NCBI RefSeq assembly: GCF_009299835.1
Contig: NZ_VKCZ01000001.1
Location: 372,001 to 436,000 of the forward strand
DNA: 64,000 nucleotides
Direction: 5' to 3'
Source: Microlunatus speluncae
GTDB lineage: Bacteria > Actinomycetota > Actinomycetes > Propionibacteriales > Propionibacteriaceae
Shown here: one piece after another, positions 1 to 9,104 of the stretch
How the letters are laid out: each line of letters begins with the position of its first letter
Position numbering within the stretch: the first letter of the stretch is position 1
Made by a program: the position numbers and the translations under genes
Notes under the pieces: generated by a model
Databases searched by the model: none
Seen by the model: only the letters and a program-made list of their open reading frames with translations
Told to the model about the DNA's origin: nothing

Positions 1-3000
1 CTGCTGGTCGTCGGCCTCGCGCCGGCCGCGGCCGAACCCGCCGCCGGGACGCCCGCGGGCGCGATCGAGACCTATCAACGGAGCCGGCCGGTCGCCCCCG
101 GCGTCACGGCCGAGCAACTCGAGACGCTGGACGCTCGCGGCTGGCAGCAGGGCAACGCGCTGACCATCGACACCACCCAGGGCGCCCGGATCGACTACCT
201 GGGCAACAAGGACCTGACGACGCTGCGGCCGATCACCGAGCAGGCCGACGCGGCCGGGGCGGTCGCCGCGGTCAACGGCGACTTCTTCGACATCAACAAC
301 TCGGGTGCCCCGCTCGGCCCGGCGATCAAGGACGGCGAGTTGATCAAGTCGCAGTCGGAGGATCCCTACCGTGCGGTCGGTTTCGACGCCGACGGCGTCG
401 GCCGGGTGCTCGAGGTGCTGTTCGAGGGTACGGCGACGCTGCCGTCCGGCCCGGTCGCGCTGGACCGGCTGAACGGACCGGTGCTGAAGCCGGGCGAGGT
501 CGCCGCGTACACGTCACTCTGGGGCGCCTCGCCGCGCGGCCGCGCCGTGCAGGGCGCCACCACGGTGGTCGAGGTGATGATCACCGATGGCGTGGTCAGC
601 GCGGTCGCTGATCAGGCCGGAACCGGCGCGATCCCTGCCGACACGACGATCCTGCTCGGCCGGGAGGCCGGAGCCGACGCCTTGCGGGCCCTGAAGCCGG
701 GGGACGAGGTCGCGGTCTCCTACCGGCCGCGACCCTCCGACGGCCGTCCGCTGCACACGGCGATCGGGGTGCACGAACTGCTCGTCCAGGACGGCCAGGC
801 GCGGCCCGTCGACGATCAGGAGTACGCCGGCCGCACCGGCCTCGGATTCTCCCGGGACGGCACCAAGATCATCATCGTCGGCGTCGACAGTGATCGGCAG
901 ACGCACAGCAGGGGCGCCACGCTGGCCGAGCTGGGGCGGCTGCTCGCGGCCCGCGGCGCCTGGGTCGGCGTCGAGCTGGACGGCGGCGGCTCGACCACGC
1001 TGGTCAGCCGGTTGCCCGGCGCCGCGAAGGTGCAGGTCGACAACACCCCGGGCGACGGCTCGCTGCGGCCGGTGCCGAACGGGCTGGCGATCATGGCGCC
1101 GAAGGGCAGCGGCGACCTGGCCGGCTTCTGGCTGGAGCCGGCCGCGTCGCCACGCACCGCGGCGAGCGACAGCCCGGTGGCCGGGAAGGCCCGGCCGGAC
1201 CGGGTGTTCAGCGGCCTGTCCCGGGCGCTGACCGCGACCCCGCACGACGAGACCTACGGCCCGGCGGCCGTCGGTTCCCCGGTGCAGTGGTCCGCGACCC
1301 GCGGGACGGTGCGGGACGGCGTCTACCGGGCGACCGACCCGGGTCCGGCGACGATCACCGCTCGGTCCGGCTCGGCCCGGGGCACCCTGCAGCTGGACGT
1401 GCTCGGCCGGCCGGCCCGGCTCGCCGCCACCGCCGAGACGGTGAACGTGCCGAGCGTCGACGCGACGGCGACCTTCGGCATCCTCGGCTACGACGCGTTC
1501 GGCACCTCGGCGCCGATCGATCCGGCCGACCTGGAGCTGAGCTATGACCGGTCGCTGTTCATGATCACGCCGACCGCCGATGGGCGGCTCCGGGTGAAGC
1601 CGATCAAGGGATCCGGGGCCGGGCTGGTGACTGCTCGGATCGGCGATCTGAGCGCGACCCTCGGCGTCTCGGTCGGGGTCACGAAGCAGCAGTTGGCGAC
1701 CTTCGACGACGCCGACCAGTGGACCGTCGGAACCGCCCGGGCGACCGCGACGGTGAGCCAGGTGCCGGACGGCGAGGACGGGGCCGGCCTCAAGCTGGCG
1801 TACGACTTCGGCCAGAGCACGCTGACCCGGAACGCGTACGCGATCCCCCCGAAGCCGCTCGGCGTCGCCGGCCAGGCCCGGTCGTTCGGGGTGTCGATGA
1901 AGGGGCAGGGGAAGGGGGAGTGGACGGCGTTCGGGCTCTATGACGCGACCGGCAAGTTCACCGCCGTCTACGGGCCCTACGTGGACTGGACCGGCTGGAA
2001 GAACGTCGAACTCGCCGTGCCCGCCGGGCTGCCGCAGCCGGTGACGATCGGCCGGATCTACACCTTGGAGACGAAAGCCTCGGCGCAGTACAGCGGCGAG
2101 GTCTTGATCGACAACCTCTACGTCAACGCCGCGCCGGCAGTCGAGGTGCCGGCCGCCCCGGCGGTGCGGGCGCCGATCATCCAGACCCAGGCCGACGTCG
2201 ACGGCCGCGACTGGCGGTTCGCGGTGATGTCCGATGCCCAGTTCGTCGCCCGGGAGCCGGACTCGGCACTGGTCCAGGCCGCCCGCCGGACGCTGCGCGA
2301 GATCAAGGCGGCGAAACCGGACTTCTTCGTCATCGCCGGCGACTTCGTCGACGAGGCGACCGAGGCGGATTTCCAACTGGCGAAGAAGATCCTGGACGAG
2401 GAGATCGGGACGTCGGTGCCGTACTACTACGTGCCCGGCAACCACGAGGTGATGGGTTCGGCGATCACCAACTTCGTCAAGTACTTCGGCGATCCGCACC
2501 GGACGTTTGATCATGAAGGAACGCGCTTCGTCACTCTGAACACGTCCGGCGGCACGCTGCGCAGCGGCGGCTTCGAACAGCTCGCCGGGTTGCGCTCCGA
2601 GCTGGACGCGGCCGCCGAAGATCGTTCGATCAGCTCGGTGGTGGTGATCGAACACCATCCGCCGCGGGATCCGACACCGGCGAAGAACAGCCAGCTGGGC
2701 GATCGCCACGAAGCCGCGTTGCTGGAGGGCTGGCTGGCCGAATTCCAGCGGTCGACCGGCAAGGGCGCGGCCTTCATCGGCGCCCACGTCGGCACCTTCC
2801 ACGCCGCGACCGTCGACAACGTGCCGTACTTGATCAACGGCAACTCCGGCAAGACGCCCGCCACCGCCCCGGCCGAAGGCGGCTTCACCGGCTGGAGCCT
2901 GCTCGGGATCGACGAGGTGTCCCGGTCGGACCAGGCCCGGGCCCGCCGGTTCCCGTACCTCGGCGGACCGGACTGGATCTCGGCCCAGCTTCGGCCGCAC

Positions 3001-3252
3001 GTCGACGACCTGACCCTGACCGCGCCGGCGACCCTGGCCGTCGGTGCGACCGGGACGGTGACCGCGACGCTGAAGCAGGGCGACCGGCCGGTGCCGATCG
3101 CCTATCCGGTGAGCGCGGACTGGCGGACCACGGCGAATCTGCAGCTCGACCCGGAGACCGGGATGATCAAGGCCCTGCGTCCCGGGCCGGCGACGATCTC
3201 GGTCACCGTGAACGGCGTCATCCGCTCGGCCACGATCGACCTCACCCGTTAA
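1..3252 (+). CDS. Secreted phosphodiester glycosidase / calcineurin-like phosphoesterase fusion (5' truncated)
   Basis: The reading frame is open from base 1, so the start lies outside the window. The first residues (LLVVGLAPAAAEPA) look like the end of a signal peptide, implying export. Residues about 60-370 resemble the phosphodiester glycosidase (NAGPA) domain: VNGDFF near residue 91 and the LDGGGSTTLV signature near 323. A beta-rich, Ig-like and carbohydrate-binding-like stretch follows. Residues about 735-960 form a calcineurin-like metallophosphoesterase, with metal motifs AGDFVDE, GNHE and GAHVGTFH. The last 80 residues look like a bacterial Ig-like (BIG2) domain. The family role suggests extracellular cleavage of phosphodiester-linked glycans or teichoic-acid-like polymers; the substrate is unknown. 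Its TAA overlaps the TAA of the convergent DUF1003 gene in a shared TTAA. Confidence 0.8.
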   Translation: MLVVGLAPAAAEPAAGTPAGAIETYQRSRPVAPGVTAEQLETLDARGWQQGNALTIDTTQGARIDYLGNKDLTTLRPITEQADAAGAVAAVNGDFFDINNSGAPLGPAIKDGELIKSQSEDPYRAVGFDADGVGRVLEVLFEGTATLPSGPVALDRLNGPVLKPGEVAAYTSLWGASPRGRAVQGATTVVEVMITDGVVSAVADQAGTGAIPADTTILLGREAGADALRALKPGDEVAVSYRPRPSDGRPLHTAIGVHELLVQDGQARPVDDQEYAGRTGLGFSRDGTKIIIVGVDSDRQTHSRGATLAELGRLLAARGAWVGVELDGGGSTTLVSRLPGAAKVQVDNTPGDGSLRPVPNGLAIMAPKGSGDLAGFWLEPAASPRTAASDSPVAGKARPDRVFSGLSRALTATPHDETYGPAAVGSPVQWSATRGTVRDGVYRATDPGPATITARSGSARGTLQLDVLGRPARLAATAETVNVPSVDATATFGILGYDAFGTSAPIDPADLELSYDRSLFMITPTADGRLRVKPIKGSGAGLVTARIGDLSATLGVSVGVTKQQLATFDDADQWTVGTARATATVSQVPDGEDGAGLKLAYDFGQSTLTRNAYAIPPKPLGVAGQARSFGVSMKGQGKGEWTAFGLYDATGKFTAVYGPYVDWTGWKNVELAVPAGLPQPVTIGRIYTLETKASAQYSGEVLIDNLYVNAAPAVEVPAAPAVRAPIIQTQADVDGRDWRFAVMSDAQFVAREPDSALVQAARRTLREIKAAKPDFFVIAGDFVDEATEADFQLAKKILDEEIGTSVPYYYVPGNHEVMGSAITNFVKYFGDPHRTFDHEGTRFVTLNTSGGTLRSGGFEQLAGLRSELDAAAEDRSISSVVVIEHHPPRDPTPAKNSQLGDRHEAALLEGWLAEFQRSTGKGAAFIGAHVGTFHAATVDNVPYLINGNSGKTPATAPAEGGFTGWSLLGIDEVSRSDQARARRFPYLGGPDWISAQLRPHVDDLTLTAPATLAVGATGTVTATLKQGDRPVPIAYPVSADWRTTANLQLDPETGMIKALRPGPATISVTVNGVIRSATIDLTR

Positions 3253-3827
3253 CGGGGAAGGCCTGTGGTCGATGAGGCGGGTGGGGCGGAAGTACGCTCC
3301 TCGTCGAGTTCGGCGAGGATGGCGCGGAGTTCGGACCTGAGCTCGGACCGGACGTAGTCGCGGGTGGCGATCTCGCCGACCGACATCCGGAGTGAGGCGA
3401 TCTCCCGGGCCAGGAAATCCATGTCGGCCCGGTTCTGCGCGCCCTGGGCCCGGTCCTGTTCCAGGCCGACCCGGTCCCGCGCCTCCTGCCGGTTCTGCGC
3501 CAACAAGATCAACGGCGCCGCGTACGAGGCCTGCAACGACAGCATCAGGGTCAGGAAGATGAACGGATACTCGTCGATCCGCGGCCGCGGCGGGCCGAAC
3601 GGTGAGTTCCAGACCACCCAGGCGATGATGATCAAGGTCATCCAGATCAGGAAGCCGGCCGTGCCCATGAACCGGGCGAAGCCCTCGGCGAACTGACCGA
3701 AGGCGTCCCGATCCCAGCTGGGACGGGGGAGTTTCACCCCGCGACGTCGGCCGGGGGTGTTCAGCCGTTCTCGTTCGCGATCACCAGCAGCCCGGTTCCG
3801 GTTGGTCTGTCGGTCGCTGCTAGCCAC
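3249..3827 (-). CDS. DUF1003 family membrane protein
   Basis: A 192-residue protein with the DUF1003 pattern: a basic N-terminus, two closely spaced hydrophobic segments (about residues 55-75 and 88-112, including FLIWMTLIIIAWVVWN and the LSLQASYAAPLILLAQNRQ motif), then a charged amphipathic tail that probably forms a coiled coil. The function of the family is unknown. It is translated just after the MgtE-N/CBS gene, whose 3' end it overlaps by 8 bp, so the two are probably one operon. Neighbouring MgtE-N/CBS and DUF1003 genes recur in actinobacteria, including mycobacteria, as far as I recall. Confidence 0.85.
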   Translation of the reverse strand: MASSDRQTNRNRAAGDRERERLNTPGRRRGVKLPRPSWDRDAFGQFAEGFARFMGTAGFLIWMTLIIIAWVVWNSPFGPPRPRIDEYPFIFLTLMLSLQASYAAPLILLAQNRQEARDRVGLEQDRAQGAQNRADMDFLAREIASLRMSVGEIATRDYVRSELRSELRAILAELDEERTSAPPASSTTGLPR

Positions 3828-5094
3828 TGTTCACCGCCTGGGAGGAGAGTTGATCCAATTGAGTGCCCCGCCAGTCGGCCGGCAGCACATGATCGAGTAC
3901 GTCATCGACGGTCACCGCACCGATCAGATGATGATCATCGTCGACCACCGGGGCGTTGACCAGGTTGTAGGTGGCGAAGTAGCGGCTCACCGTGTGCAGA
4001 TTGGCCTCCGGCGACAACGGCTCCAGCTCGGCGTCGATCAAGGCCGAGACCAAGGTCGACGGAGGTTCCCGGAGCAGCCGCTGGATGTGCACGCTGCCGA
4101 CGAACTGGCCGGTCGGCGTCTCCAGCGGGCTGCGGCAGACGTAGACCATGCAGGCGAGGGCCGGGGTCAGTTCGGCGTCGCGGACGTGGGCCAGCGCGTC
4201 GGCGACGGTCGCATCCGCGGGCAGCACCACCGGTTCGGTGGTCATCATCCCGCCGGCGGTGAACTCCGCATAGCTGAGCAGCCGGCGTACGTCCTCCGCC
4301 TCGTCCGGCTCCATCCGGCGCAGCAATCCCTCGGCGACCTCGGGGGAGAGGTCGGCGATCAGGTCGGCCGCGTCGTCCGGGTCCATCTCGGCCAGCACGT
4401 CCGCCGCCCGCTCCGCCTCCAGCTCCTGGATCAGTTGCACCTGCTCGTCCTCGGGCAACTCCTCCAGCGCGTCGGCGAGTTTTTGATCATCGAGGGCCGC
4501 GGCGACCTCAGCCCGGCGATCGGGCAACATGTCGTGCAGCTCACGGGCGATGTCGGCCGCTTTCATGTCCTCCATCTGGGCCAGCAGCCGCTCGGTGCCC
4601 TGTTCATGATCAACACCAAGATCACGGACCGCCGACCAGTCGACGATCGTCACGTGACCGCGCCGGCCGAAGCGGCGCGGCCGGGAGCCTTCCCGGATCG
4701 CGACCTGGGACAGCTCCCAGTCCAGGCTGCGCACCGGGTGCATCGCCACATCGAAGATCGTCGCCGGGTCCGGGCTGTCGGTCCGGGTGATCTGCAGGTC
4801 GAACAGGTCGCCGATCACCAGCATCTCCGACTCGCGCCGCTCGAACCGCCGCGGATTGACCGGACCGGAGATCACCACCTGGGCGGCGTCGATGCCCCGG
4901 ACCCCGGCCATCGGCAGGAAGATCCGGTGCCGGGCGAACAGCTCGACCACCAGGCCCTTGACCCGCGGCGGCCGGCCGGCCGAGCGTCGCTGCACGACGG
5001 CGTCGCGGACCTTGCCGATCTGGTCCCCCGAGCCGTCCAGCACCGGTAGGCCGCGAATCCGGGAGATGAAGATCGAACTCGACGCGGCGTTCAC
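3820..5094 (-). CDS. PRC-barrel / MgtE N-domain / CBS-pair protein without transporter domain
   Basis: A 424-residue soluble protein. The N-terminal ~90 residues look like a PRC-barrel-type beta domain (RIRGLPVLDGSGDQIGKVRDAV). An acidic helical MgtE N-terminal superhelix follows (repeats such as ALEELPEDEQ and AEMDPDDAADLIADL). The C-terminus is a CBS pair (AGGMMTTEPVVLPADATVADAL, then NAPVVDDDHHLIGAVTVDDVLDHV). The membrane transport domain of true MgtE magnesium channels is absent, so this is more likely a regulator sensing Mg2+ or nucleotides. I chose GTG 5094 because a -10 box TACTCT (5106-5101) sits 6 nt upstream, the leaderless layout seen across this window. An upstream ATG at 5181 would add 29 unrelated arginine-rich residues. 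Confidence 0.8.
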   Translation of the reverse strand: MNAASSSIFISRIRGLPVLDGSGDQIGKVRDAVVQRRSAGRPPRVKGLVVELFARHRIFLPMAGVRGIDAAQVVISGPVNPRRFERRESEMLVIGDLFDLQITRTDSPDPATIFDVAMHPVRSLDWELSQVAIREGSRPRRFGRRGHVTIVDWSAVRDLGVDHEQGTERLLAQMEDMKAADIARELHDMLPDRRAEVAAALDDQKLADALEELPEDEQVQLIQELEAERAADVLAEMDPDDAADLIADLSPEVAEGLLRRMEPDEAEDVRRLLSYAEFTAGGMMTTEPVVLPADATVADALAHVRDAELTPALACMVYVCRSPLETPTGQFVGSVHIQRLLREPPSTLVSALIDAELEPLSPEANLHTVSRYFATYNLVNAPVVDDDHHLIGAVTVDDVLDHVLPADWRGTQLDQLSSQAVNSG

Positions 5095-5226
5095 GTGCCG
5101 AGAGTAGCGCCGCGACCGTGCTCCCGCACGGCCGAGCGTCAGCCGCCTCGCCACGCCCCGCGTCGGACACAGCCAACTCACAGCGCGGCGGAGTAGATTG
5201 GGCCCCAGTTCATGCCAGGAGGAACC

Positions 5227-5733
5227 ATGTCATTTTCGCAGCCGAAAGGCGTCGGCTCGATCTTCGAGCTGGAGTTCCCGCAGTCGGTCGGGATCTACAA
5301 CAGCTATGCCGACGCGCAGAAGGCCGTGGACTATTTGTCCGATCAGAAGTTCGAGGTGCAGAACCTCGCCATCGTCGGCACCGAACTCAAATCGGTGGAA
5401 CGGGTGCTCGGCCGGAAGACCTGGCGGACCGTCCTGATCAGCGGCGTCCAGACCGGCGTCTCCACCGGCCTACTGGTCGCCCTGCTGATGTTGATCTTCG
5501 TCCCGGTCCCCAACCTGCTGGTGCTGTTCCTGGTCGCCCTCGCGATCGGCATCGCGATCAGCATCGTCTTCCAGGCCATCGGCTACGCGTTGACCCAGGG
5601 CAAACGAGACTTCACCTCGATCACCCAGACCGTGGCGACCAAGTACGAAGTGCTGTGCGAACACAAGGTCGCCGCGAAGGCGCGGGAGCTGCTGCTCCAG
5701 CTGCCCGGCGCTCGGGCCGCCGCCTTCGAGTGA
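5227..5733 (+). CDS. General stress protein 17M-like membrane protein
   Basis: A 168-residue protein. The N-terminal ~70 residues match the general stress protein 17M-like domain (VGIYNSYADAQKAVDYLSDQKFE, then NLAIVGTEL). Two strongly hydrophobic segments follow at about residues 80-100 and 103-125, then a soluble tail. The start is set by AGGAGGAA 3-4 nt before ATG 5227; an earlier GTG-type start at 5212 would sit on the ribosome binding site. A -10-like TAGATT at 5192-5197 lies in the gap shared with the divergent MgtE-N/CBS gene, as expected for a short-leader promoter. Its biochemical function is not known. Confidence 0.8.
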   Translation: MSFSQPKGVGSIFELEFPQSVGIYNSYADAQKAVDYLSDQKFEVQNLAIVGTELKSVERVLGRKTWRTVLISGVQTGVSTGLLVALLMLIFVPVPNLLVLFLVALAIGIAISIVFQAIGYALTQGKRDFTSITQTVATKYEVLCEHKVAAKARELLLQLPGARAAAFE

Positions 5734-5748
5734 TCAACCACCCTCCCA

Positions 5749-5802
5749 CCGAGTTGTCAGAACTGAGTTGTGCTATGACACAACTCAGTTCTGACAACTC
5801 GG
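5749..5802. repeat. Intergenic palindrome, GAGTTGTCAGA family, copy 1
   Basis: A perfect 24-bp inverted repeat (arms 5749-5772 and 5779-5802) around a 6-nt loop CTATGA. It lies between the convergent ends of the stress-protein gene (5733) and the aminopeptidase gene (5830), where a bidirectional terminator would be useful. There is no clear T-tract. The outer CCGAGTTGTCAGA arm is shared with copies at 45993-46052, 63160-63213 and 63256-63309. Confidence 0.85.
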
Positions 5803-5829
5803 GAGATGGCGGAGGGATGCTCCGCGACA

Positions 5830-7338
5830 CTAGCTTTCGAGGATGTTGCGCATCCAGGTTTCAACGTCGTCCGGGGTGCGCGGCAGCATGGCGGACAGGT
5901 TCTCGTTGCCGTCGGCGGTGATCAACACGTCGTCCTCGATCCGGACGCCGATGCCGCGGAACCGCTCCGGCACCAGCAGATCGTCGGCCTTGAAGTAGAG
6001 GCCGGGCTCGATGGTGATGATCATGCCCTCCCGAAGGGTGCCCTCGCGGTAGTTCTCGCGCAGGGCCTGGGCGCAATCGTGGACGTCGATGCCGAGGTGG
6101 TGCGAGGTGCCGTGCACCATCCAGCGGCGGTGCTGGCCGCCGGTCTCCAGATCTAGGGATTCCTCGGCCGAGACCGGGAGGATGCCCAAGCCGGCCAGCC
6201 TGCGTGCGATCACCTCGACCGCGGCGGCGTGCACGTCGGAGAACTTCGCCCCGGGCACGGCGGCGCGGAAGCCGGCCTGCTGCGCTTCGAGGACGGCCAG
6301 ATAGACCTCCCGCTGCGCTTCGGTGAAGGTGCCGTTGAGCGGCAGGGTCCGGGTGATGTCCGCCGTATACAAGGTGTCCAGCTCGATCCCGGCGTCGATC
6401 AAGATCAACTCACCGGGGTTGAGGTCGCCATCGTTGCGGATCCAGTGCAGGGTGCAGGCATGATCACCGGACGCGGCGATCGTGTCGTAGCCGACGGCGT
6501 TGCCGAGGTGCCGGGCGTGCAGGCCGAAGATCCCTTCCACCCAACGCTCGCCGCGGCCGCGCCGGACCGCCTCGGGCAGGTCGGCGACCACCGCCGCGAA
6601 CGCCTCGGCGCTTCGCGCGCACGCCTGGCGCAGCTGCTCGACCTCGAACTCGTCCTTGGTCAGCCGCAGCTCACTCAGCGCGGTCGCCAGCTCGGCATCG
6701 GGGTCGGCCTGTTCTTGATCATCGGCCGCCTCGGCCGCCTGCTGCTGGCCGGTCTGGTGCTCGGCGCGCAGGGCGACCACCCGGGCGGTCAGCTCGGGGT
6801 CGGCGTCGGCGAGGATCCGCAGCGCGGTGTCCGCGGCGTTCTTGGCAAGATCATCATCGAGTTCCTCGATGGCGGCGCAGCGGATGCCGCAGAGCGCGCT
6901 CAGCTCGTCCAGCGACGGCCGCTGGCCGACCCACATCTCGCCGTAGCGCGCGTTGGCGTAGAACTCCTCGGCGTCCCGGGGCGCCCGCGGCTTGAAATAC
7001 AGCGTCGCGTCGTGGCCGTCGTCGGTCGGCTCCAGCACCAGCACGGCGTCCGGCTCCCGATCGGTGCCCAGCCCGGTCAGATGGGCGAACGCCGAGTGCG
7101 GCCGGTACCGGAAATCGGTGTCGTTGGACCGGACCTTCAGCCCGCCGGCCGGCACGATCAGCCGCTCACCCGGAAACAGCTTGCTCACGGCCGCCCGCCG
7201 GGCCGGCGTGTACGCCGCCGCCGGCAGCGGCTCGGGCAGCTCGGCCGGGTACGGTGCCCAGTCGGTCCCGATGAACGCCTTGAAGGCTTCGGAGAACGGG
7301 GTCTGACGGTTCGACACGACCGGCTGCTTCTCGCTCAT
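5830..7338 (-). CDS. pepP: Xaa-Pro aminopeptidase (M24B, aminopeptidase P family)
   Basis: A 502-residue cytosolic metallopeptidase that removes N-terminal residues preceding proline. The N-terminal creatinase/AMP-N domain (about residues 50-220) includes FRYRPHSAFAHLTGLG. The C-terminal pita-bread domain carries the expected dinuclear-metal ligands: two Asp in LIDAGIELDTLYTADITRT, His in HGTSHHLGIDVHD, Glu in TIEPGLYF and Glu in GVRIEDDVLIT. Length fits actinobacterial aminopeptidase P. ATG 7338 is preceded by GGGAGAG; a further upstream start would add a short Gly/Pro-rich stretch. The gene stands alone, back to back with the leaderless acyltransferase gene at 7445. An insertion rich in Gln and acidic residues around residue 210 separates the two domains. 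Confidence 0.88.
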   Translation of the reverse strand: MSEKQPVVSNRQTPFSEAFKAFIGTDWAPYPAELPEPLPAAAYTPARRAAVSKLFPGERLIVPAGGLKVRSNDTDFRYRPHSAFAHLTGLGTDREPDAVLVLEPTDDGHDATLYFKPRAPRDAEEFYANARYGEMWVGQRPSLDELSALCGIRCAAIEELDDDLAKNAADTALRILADADPELTARVVALRAEHQTGQQQAAEAADDQEQADPDAELATALSELRLTKDEFEVEQLRQACARSAEAFAAVVADLPEAVRRGRGERWVEGIFGLHARHLGNAVGYDTIAASGDHACTLHWIRNDGDLNPGELILIDAGIELDTLYTADITRTLPLNGTFTEAQREVYLAVLEAQQAGFRAAVPGAKFSDVHAAAVEVIARRLAGLGILPVSAEESLDLETGGQHRRWMVHGTSHHLGIDVHDCAQALRENYREGTLREGMIITIEPGLYFKADDLLVPERFRGIGVRIEDDVLITADGNENLSAMLPRTPDDVETWMRNILES

Positions 7339-7444
7339 CCGCCCAGTCTCTCCCGCGGGTCCCGGATCGCCCAAGTCCTTCTCCTGACGGGTTCGTCACC
7401 CGGGCGAGGAAACGATCACCGCTGTCGGAGATTAGGGTGATCAC

Positions 7445-8389
7445 GTGGTCGACGCGTACTCCGAACTCAGCCGAACCGACCTGGCCGAGCGGGCCGAACT
7501 GCTGGGCTTTCGCGACGACGATCGCGAATGCCTGCTGGCCGCGGCGGACCGGGCCCTCCGTGATCAGGCCCTGCTGGCCGAGATCGGCCGCCGGGCCGCC
7601 GTCCTGATCGAGAGGATCGGCGTCCTCGACCGCGACGGCGATGATCCCTGGGCCGGCTACGACCCCGAGGCCGGGCTGGAGTCCGGCGATCCCGGTGCGG
7701 ATGGGGTCATGCCGCTGTTGGCGCTGCTGGTCGCCGTGGACGCGGTCCGCGCCTTCCACGCCGGCCGCGGGATCCCGGACGACGTGTCCTGGCGGTCGTT
7801 GTCCGACCTCGGACAGCAGGTCTGGGTGCACCGGCTGACGTACGACCGCTTCGGGCTGCACACCTTCGGCTGGCTCCGGGTCGCCTGGTCCGGCGCGCTC
7901 TATTGGCTCGGCCGGCTCCAGTTCAACCTGCAGCGGGACACCTTCGACGACGGCGTCGACAAGGGCTGGGTGATCTCCACCCACATCCCGCGGACCGGGC
8001 CGCTGACGCCGGCCGGCGTCGAGGAATCGATCGCCGCCGCGGTCACGTTCTTCGACCGGCACTTCCCGGAGATCGCGACGACGACCGTGTTCTGTCACAG
8101 CTGGCTACTCGATCCGGAGCTCAGCGCCGGGCTGGCGACGGACTCCAACATGGCCCGGTTCCAGCGGCTCTGGCGGCTCCGCGACGAGGGCCGGCCGGCG
8201 GACGGTGACGCGCTGTTCTTCACCTTCAGCCGGCGCGGCGACGTCGACCTGGACACACTGCCGCAGGACACCAGCCTGCAGCGACTGATCGTCAAGCGGC
8301 TCCGCGCCGGCGACCACTGGCGGATCTACAGCGGTACGGTCCCGATCGAGCCCTACCGCGACCGAGCCGAGGCGGCGGCGACGCGATGA
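7445..8389 (+). CDS. Acyltransferase domain-containing protein (NAT_N / GNAT_C type)
   Basis: A 314-residue protein matching a two-domain actinobacterial family: an N-terminal helical acyltransferase-like domain (about residues 1-130) and a GNAT-like C-terminal domain. The latter includes HTFGWLRVAWSGALYW, ISTHIPRTGPL, FCHSWLLDPEL and FTFSRRGDVDLDTLPQDTSLQR. The acyl donor and acceptor are unknown. Start GTG 7445 is supported by TAGGGT at 7433-7438 with a 6-nt spacer, implying a leaderless mRNA. The stop overlaps the next ATG by 4 bp, so it is translationally coupled to the histidine phosphatase gene. Confidence 0.75.
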   Translation: MVDAYSELSRTDLAERAELLGFRDDDRECLLAAADRALRDQALLAEIGRRAAVLIERIGVLDRDGDDPWAGYDPEAGLESGDPGADGVMPLLALLVAVDAVRAFHAGRGIPDDVSWRSLSDLGQQVWVHRLTYDRFGLHTFGWLRVAWSGALYWLGRLQFNLQRDTFDDGVDKGWVISTHIPRTGPLTPAGVEESIAAAVTFFDRHFPEIATTTVFCHSWLLDPELSAGLATDSNMARFQRLWRLRDEGRPADGDALFFTFSRRGDVDLDTLPQDTSLQRLIVKRLRAGDHWRIYSGTVPIEPYRDRAEAAATR

Positions 8390-8967
8390 GCCGGGACCTC
8401 GAGCTGACCCTGATCCGGCACGGCGAGACCGAGTGGAGTGCCGCCGGCCGGCACACCTCGACCACCGATCTGCCGCTCACCCCGAAGGGCGAGGAGCAGG
8501 CCGGCTCCCTGGCCGGCCGACTGGACCCGGCCGGGTACGGTCTCATCCTGTCCAGCCCCCGGCTGCGGGCCCGGCACACCGCCGAGCTGGCCGGCTTCAC
8601 CGGTCCGTACGCCCCGCAACTGGACGACGACCTGGTCGAGTGGGACTACGGCGACTACGAGGGCCGGACCAGCGAGGAGATCCGGGAGACCGTGCCGGAC
8701 TGGACCATTTGGGAGCATCCGGCGCCGGGCGGCGAGACCGCCGACCAGGTCCGGCAGCGGCTGCTCCGCGCCATCGCCCGGATCCGCGAGTCCGGGGTGG
8801 AGCGGGCAATCTGCTTCGGCCACGGCCATGCCCTGCGCGCGCTGACCCTGTGCTGGCTCGGCTTCGACCTCGCACTCGGCAACCACTTCCCGCTGCACAC
8901 CGGCACCGTCTCCGTCCTCGGCACCGAGAAGGACGACCCGGCCGTCCTGCAGTGGAACGCCCCCTAG
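8386..8967 (+). CDS. Histidine phosphatase family protein
   Basis: A 193-residue phosphoglycerate-mutase-like enzyme. The catalytic RHG triad is in LIRHGETEW near the N-terminus, with the expected acid/base region WDYGDYEG and a second catalytic His in CFGHGHALRAL. The family includes acid phosphatases, cobalamin-pathway phosphatases and phosphoglycerate mutases. The ~190-residue length favours a small phosphatase; the substrate cannot be assigned. It overlaps the upstream acyltransferase gene by ATGA, so the two probably work together. A strong hairpin terminator lies about 40 bp downstream. Confidence 0.85.
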   Translation: MSRDLELTLIRHGETEWSAAGRHTSTTDLPLTPKGEEQAGSLAGRLDPAGYGLILSSPRLRARHTAELAGFTGPYAPQLDDDLVEWDYGDYEGRTSEEIRETVPDWTIWEHPAPGGETADQVRQRLLRAIARIRESGVERAICFGHGHALRALTLCWLGFDLALGNHFPLHTGTVSVLGTEKDDPAVLQWNAP

Positions 8968-9009
8968 GAAAGTTCATGAAGCTCGCCCGGCGAGCAGCGC
9001 TGAACGGCG

Positions 9010-9048
9010 AGAACGCGCCCTCCCGGTATGAGCGGGAGAGCGCGTTCT
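9010..9048. terminator. Bidirectional hairpin terminator
   Basis: Arms of 16 bp with one mismatch (AGAACGCGCCCTCCCG and CGGGAGAGCGCGTTCT) around loop GTATGAG. It sits between the convergent phosphatase gene (ends 8967) and HU gene (ends 9105), and no long T-run follows on either side. A smaller hairpin (GCTCGCCCGGCGAGC) precedes it near 8981. Confidence 0.7.
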
Positions 9049-9104
9049 GAGCTGGTTCATCGAGTCGGCCCCAGCAGGGGCGCGACCCGCGGATTGGTGG
9101 TCCG

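Noticed and set aside
3820..5094. Magnesium transporter MgtE
   Set aside because: The membrane domain is absent; only the cytosolic N and CBS domains remain, so transport is not supported.
5095..5181. 29-residue N-terminal extension of the MgtE-N/CBS protein from ATG 5181
   Set aside because: It is Arg-rich, unlike homologues, and would include the -10 box TACTCT placed 6 nt before GTG 5094.
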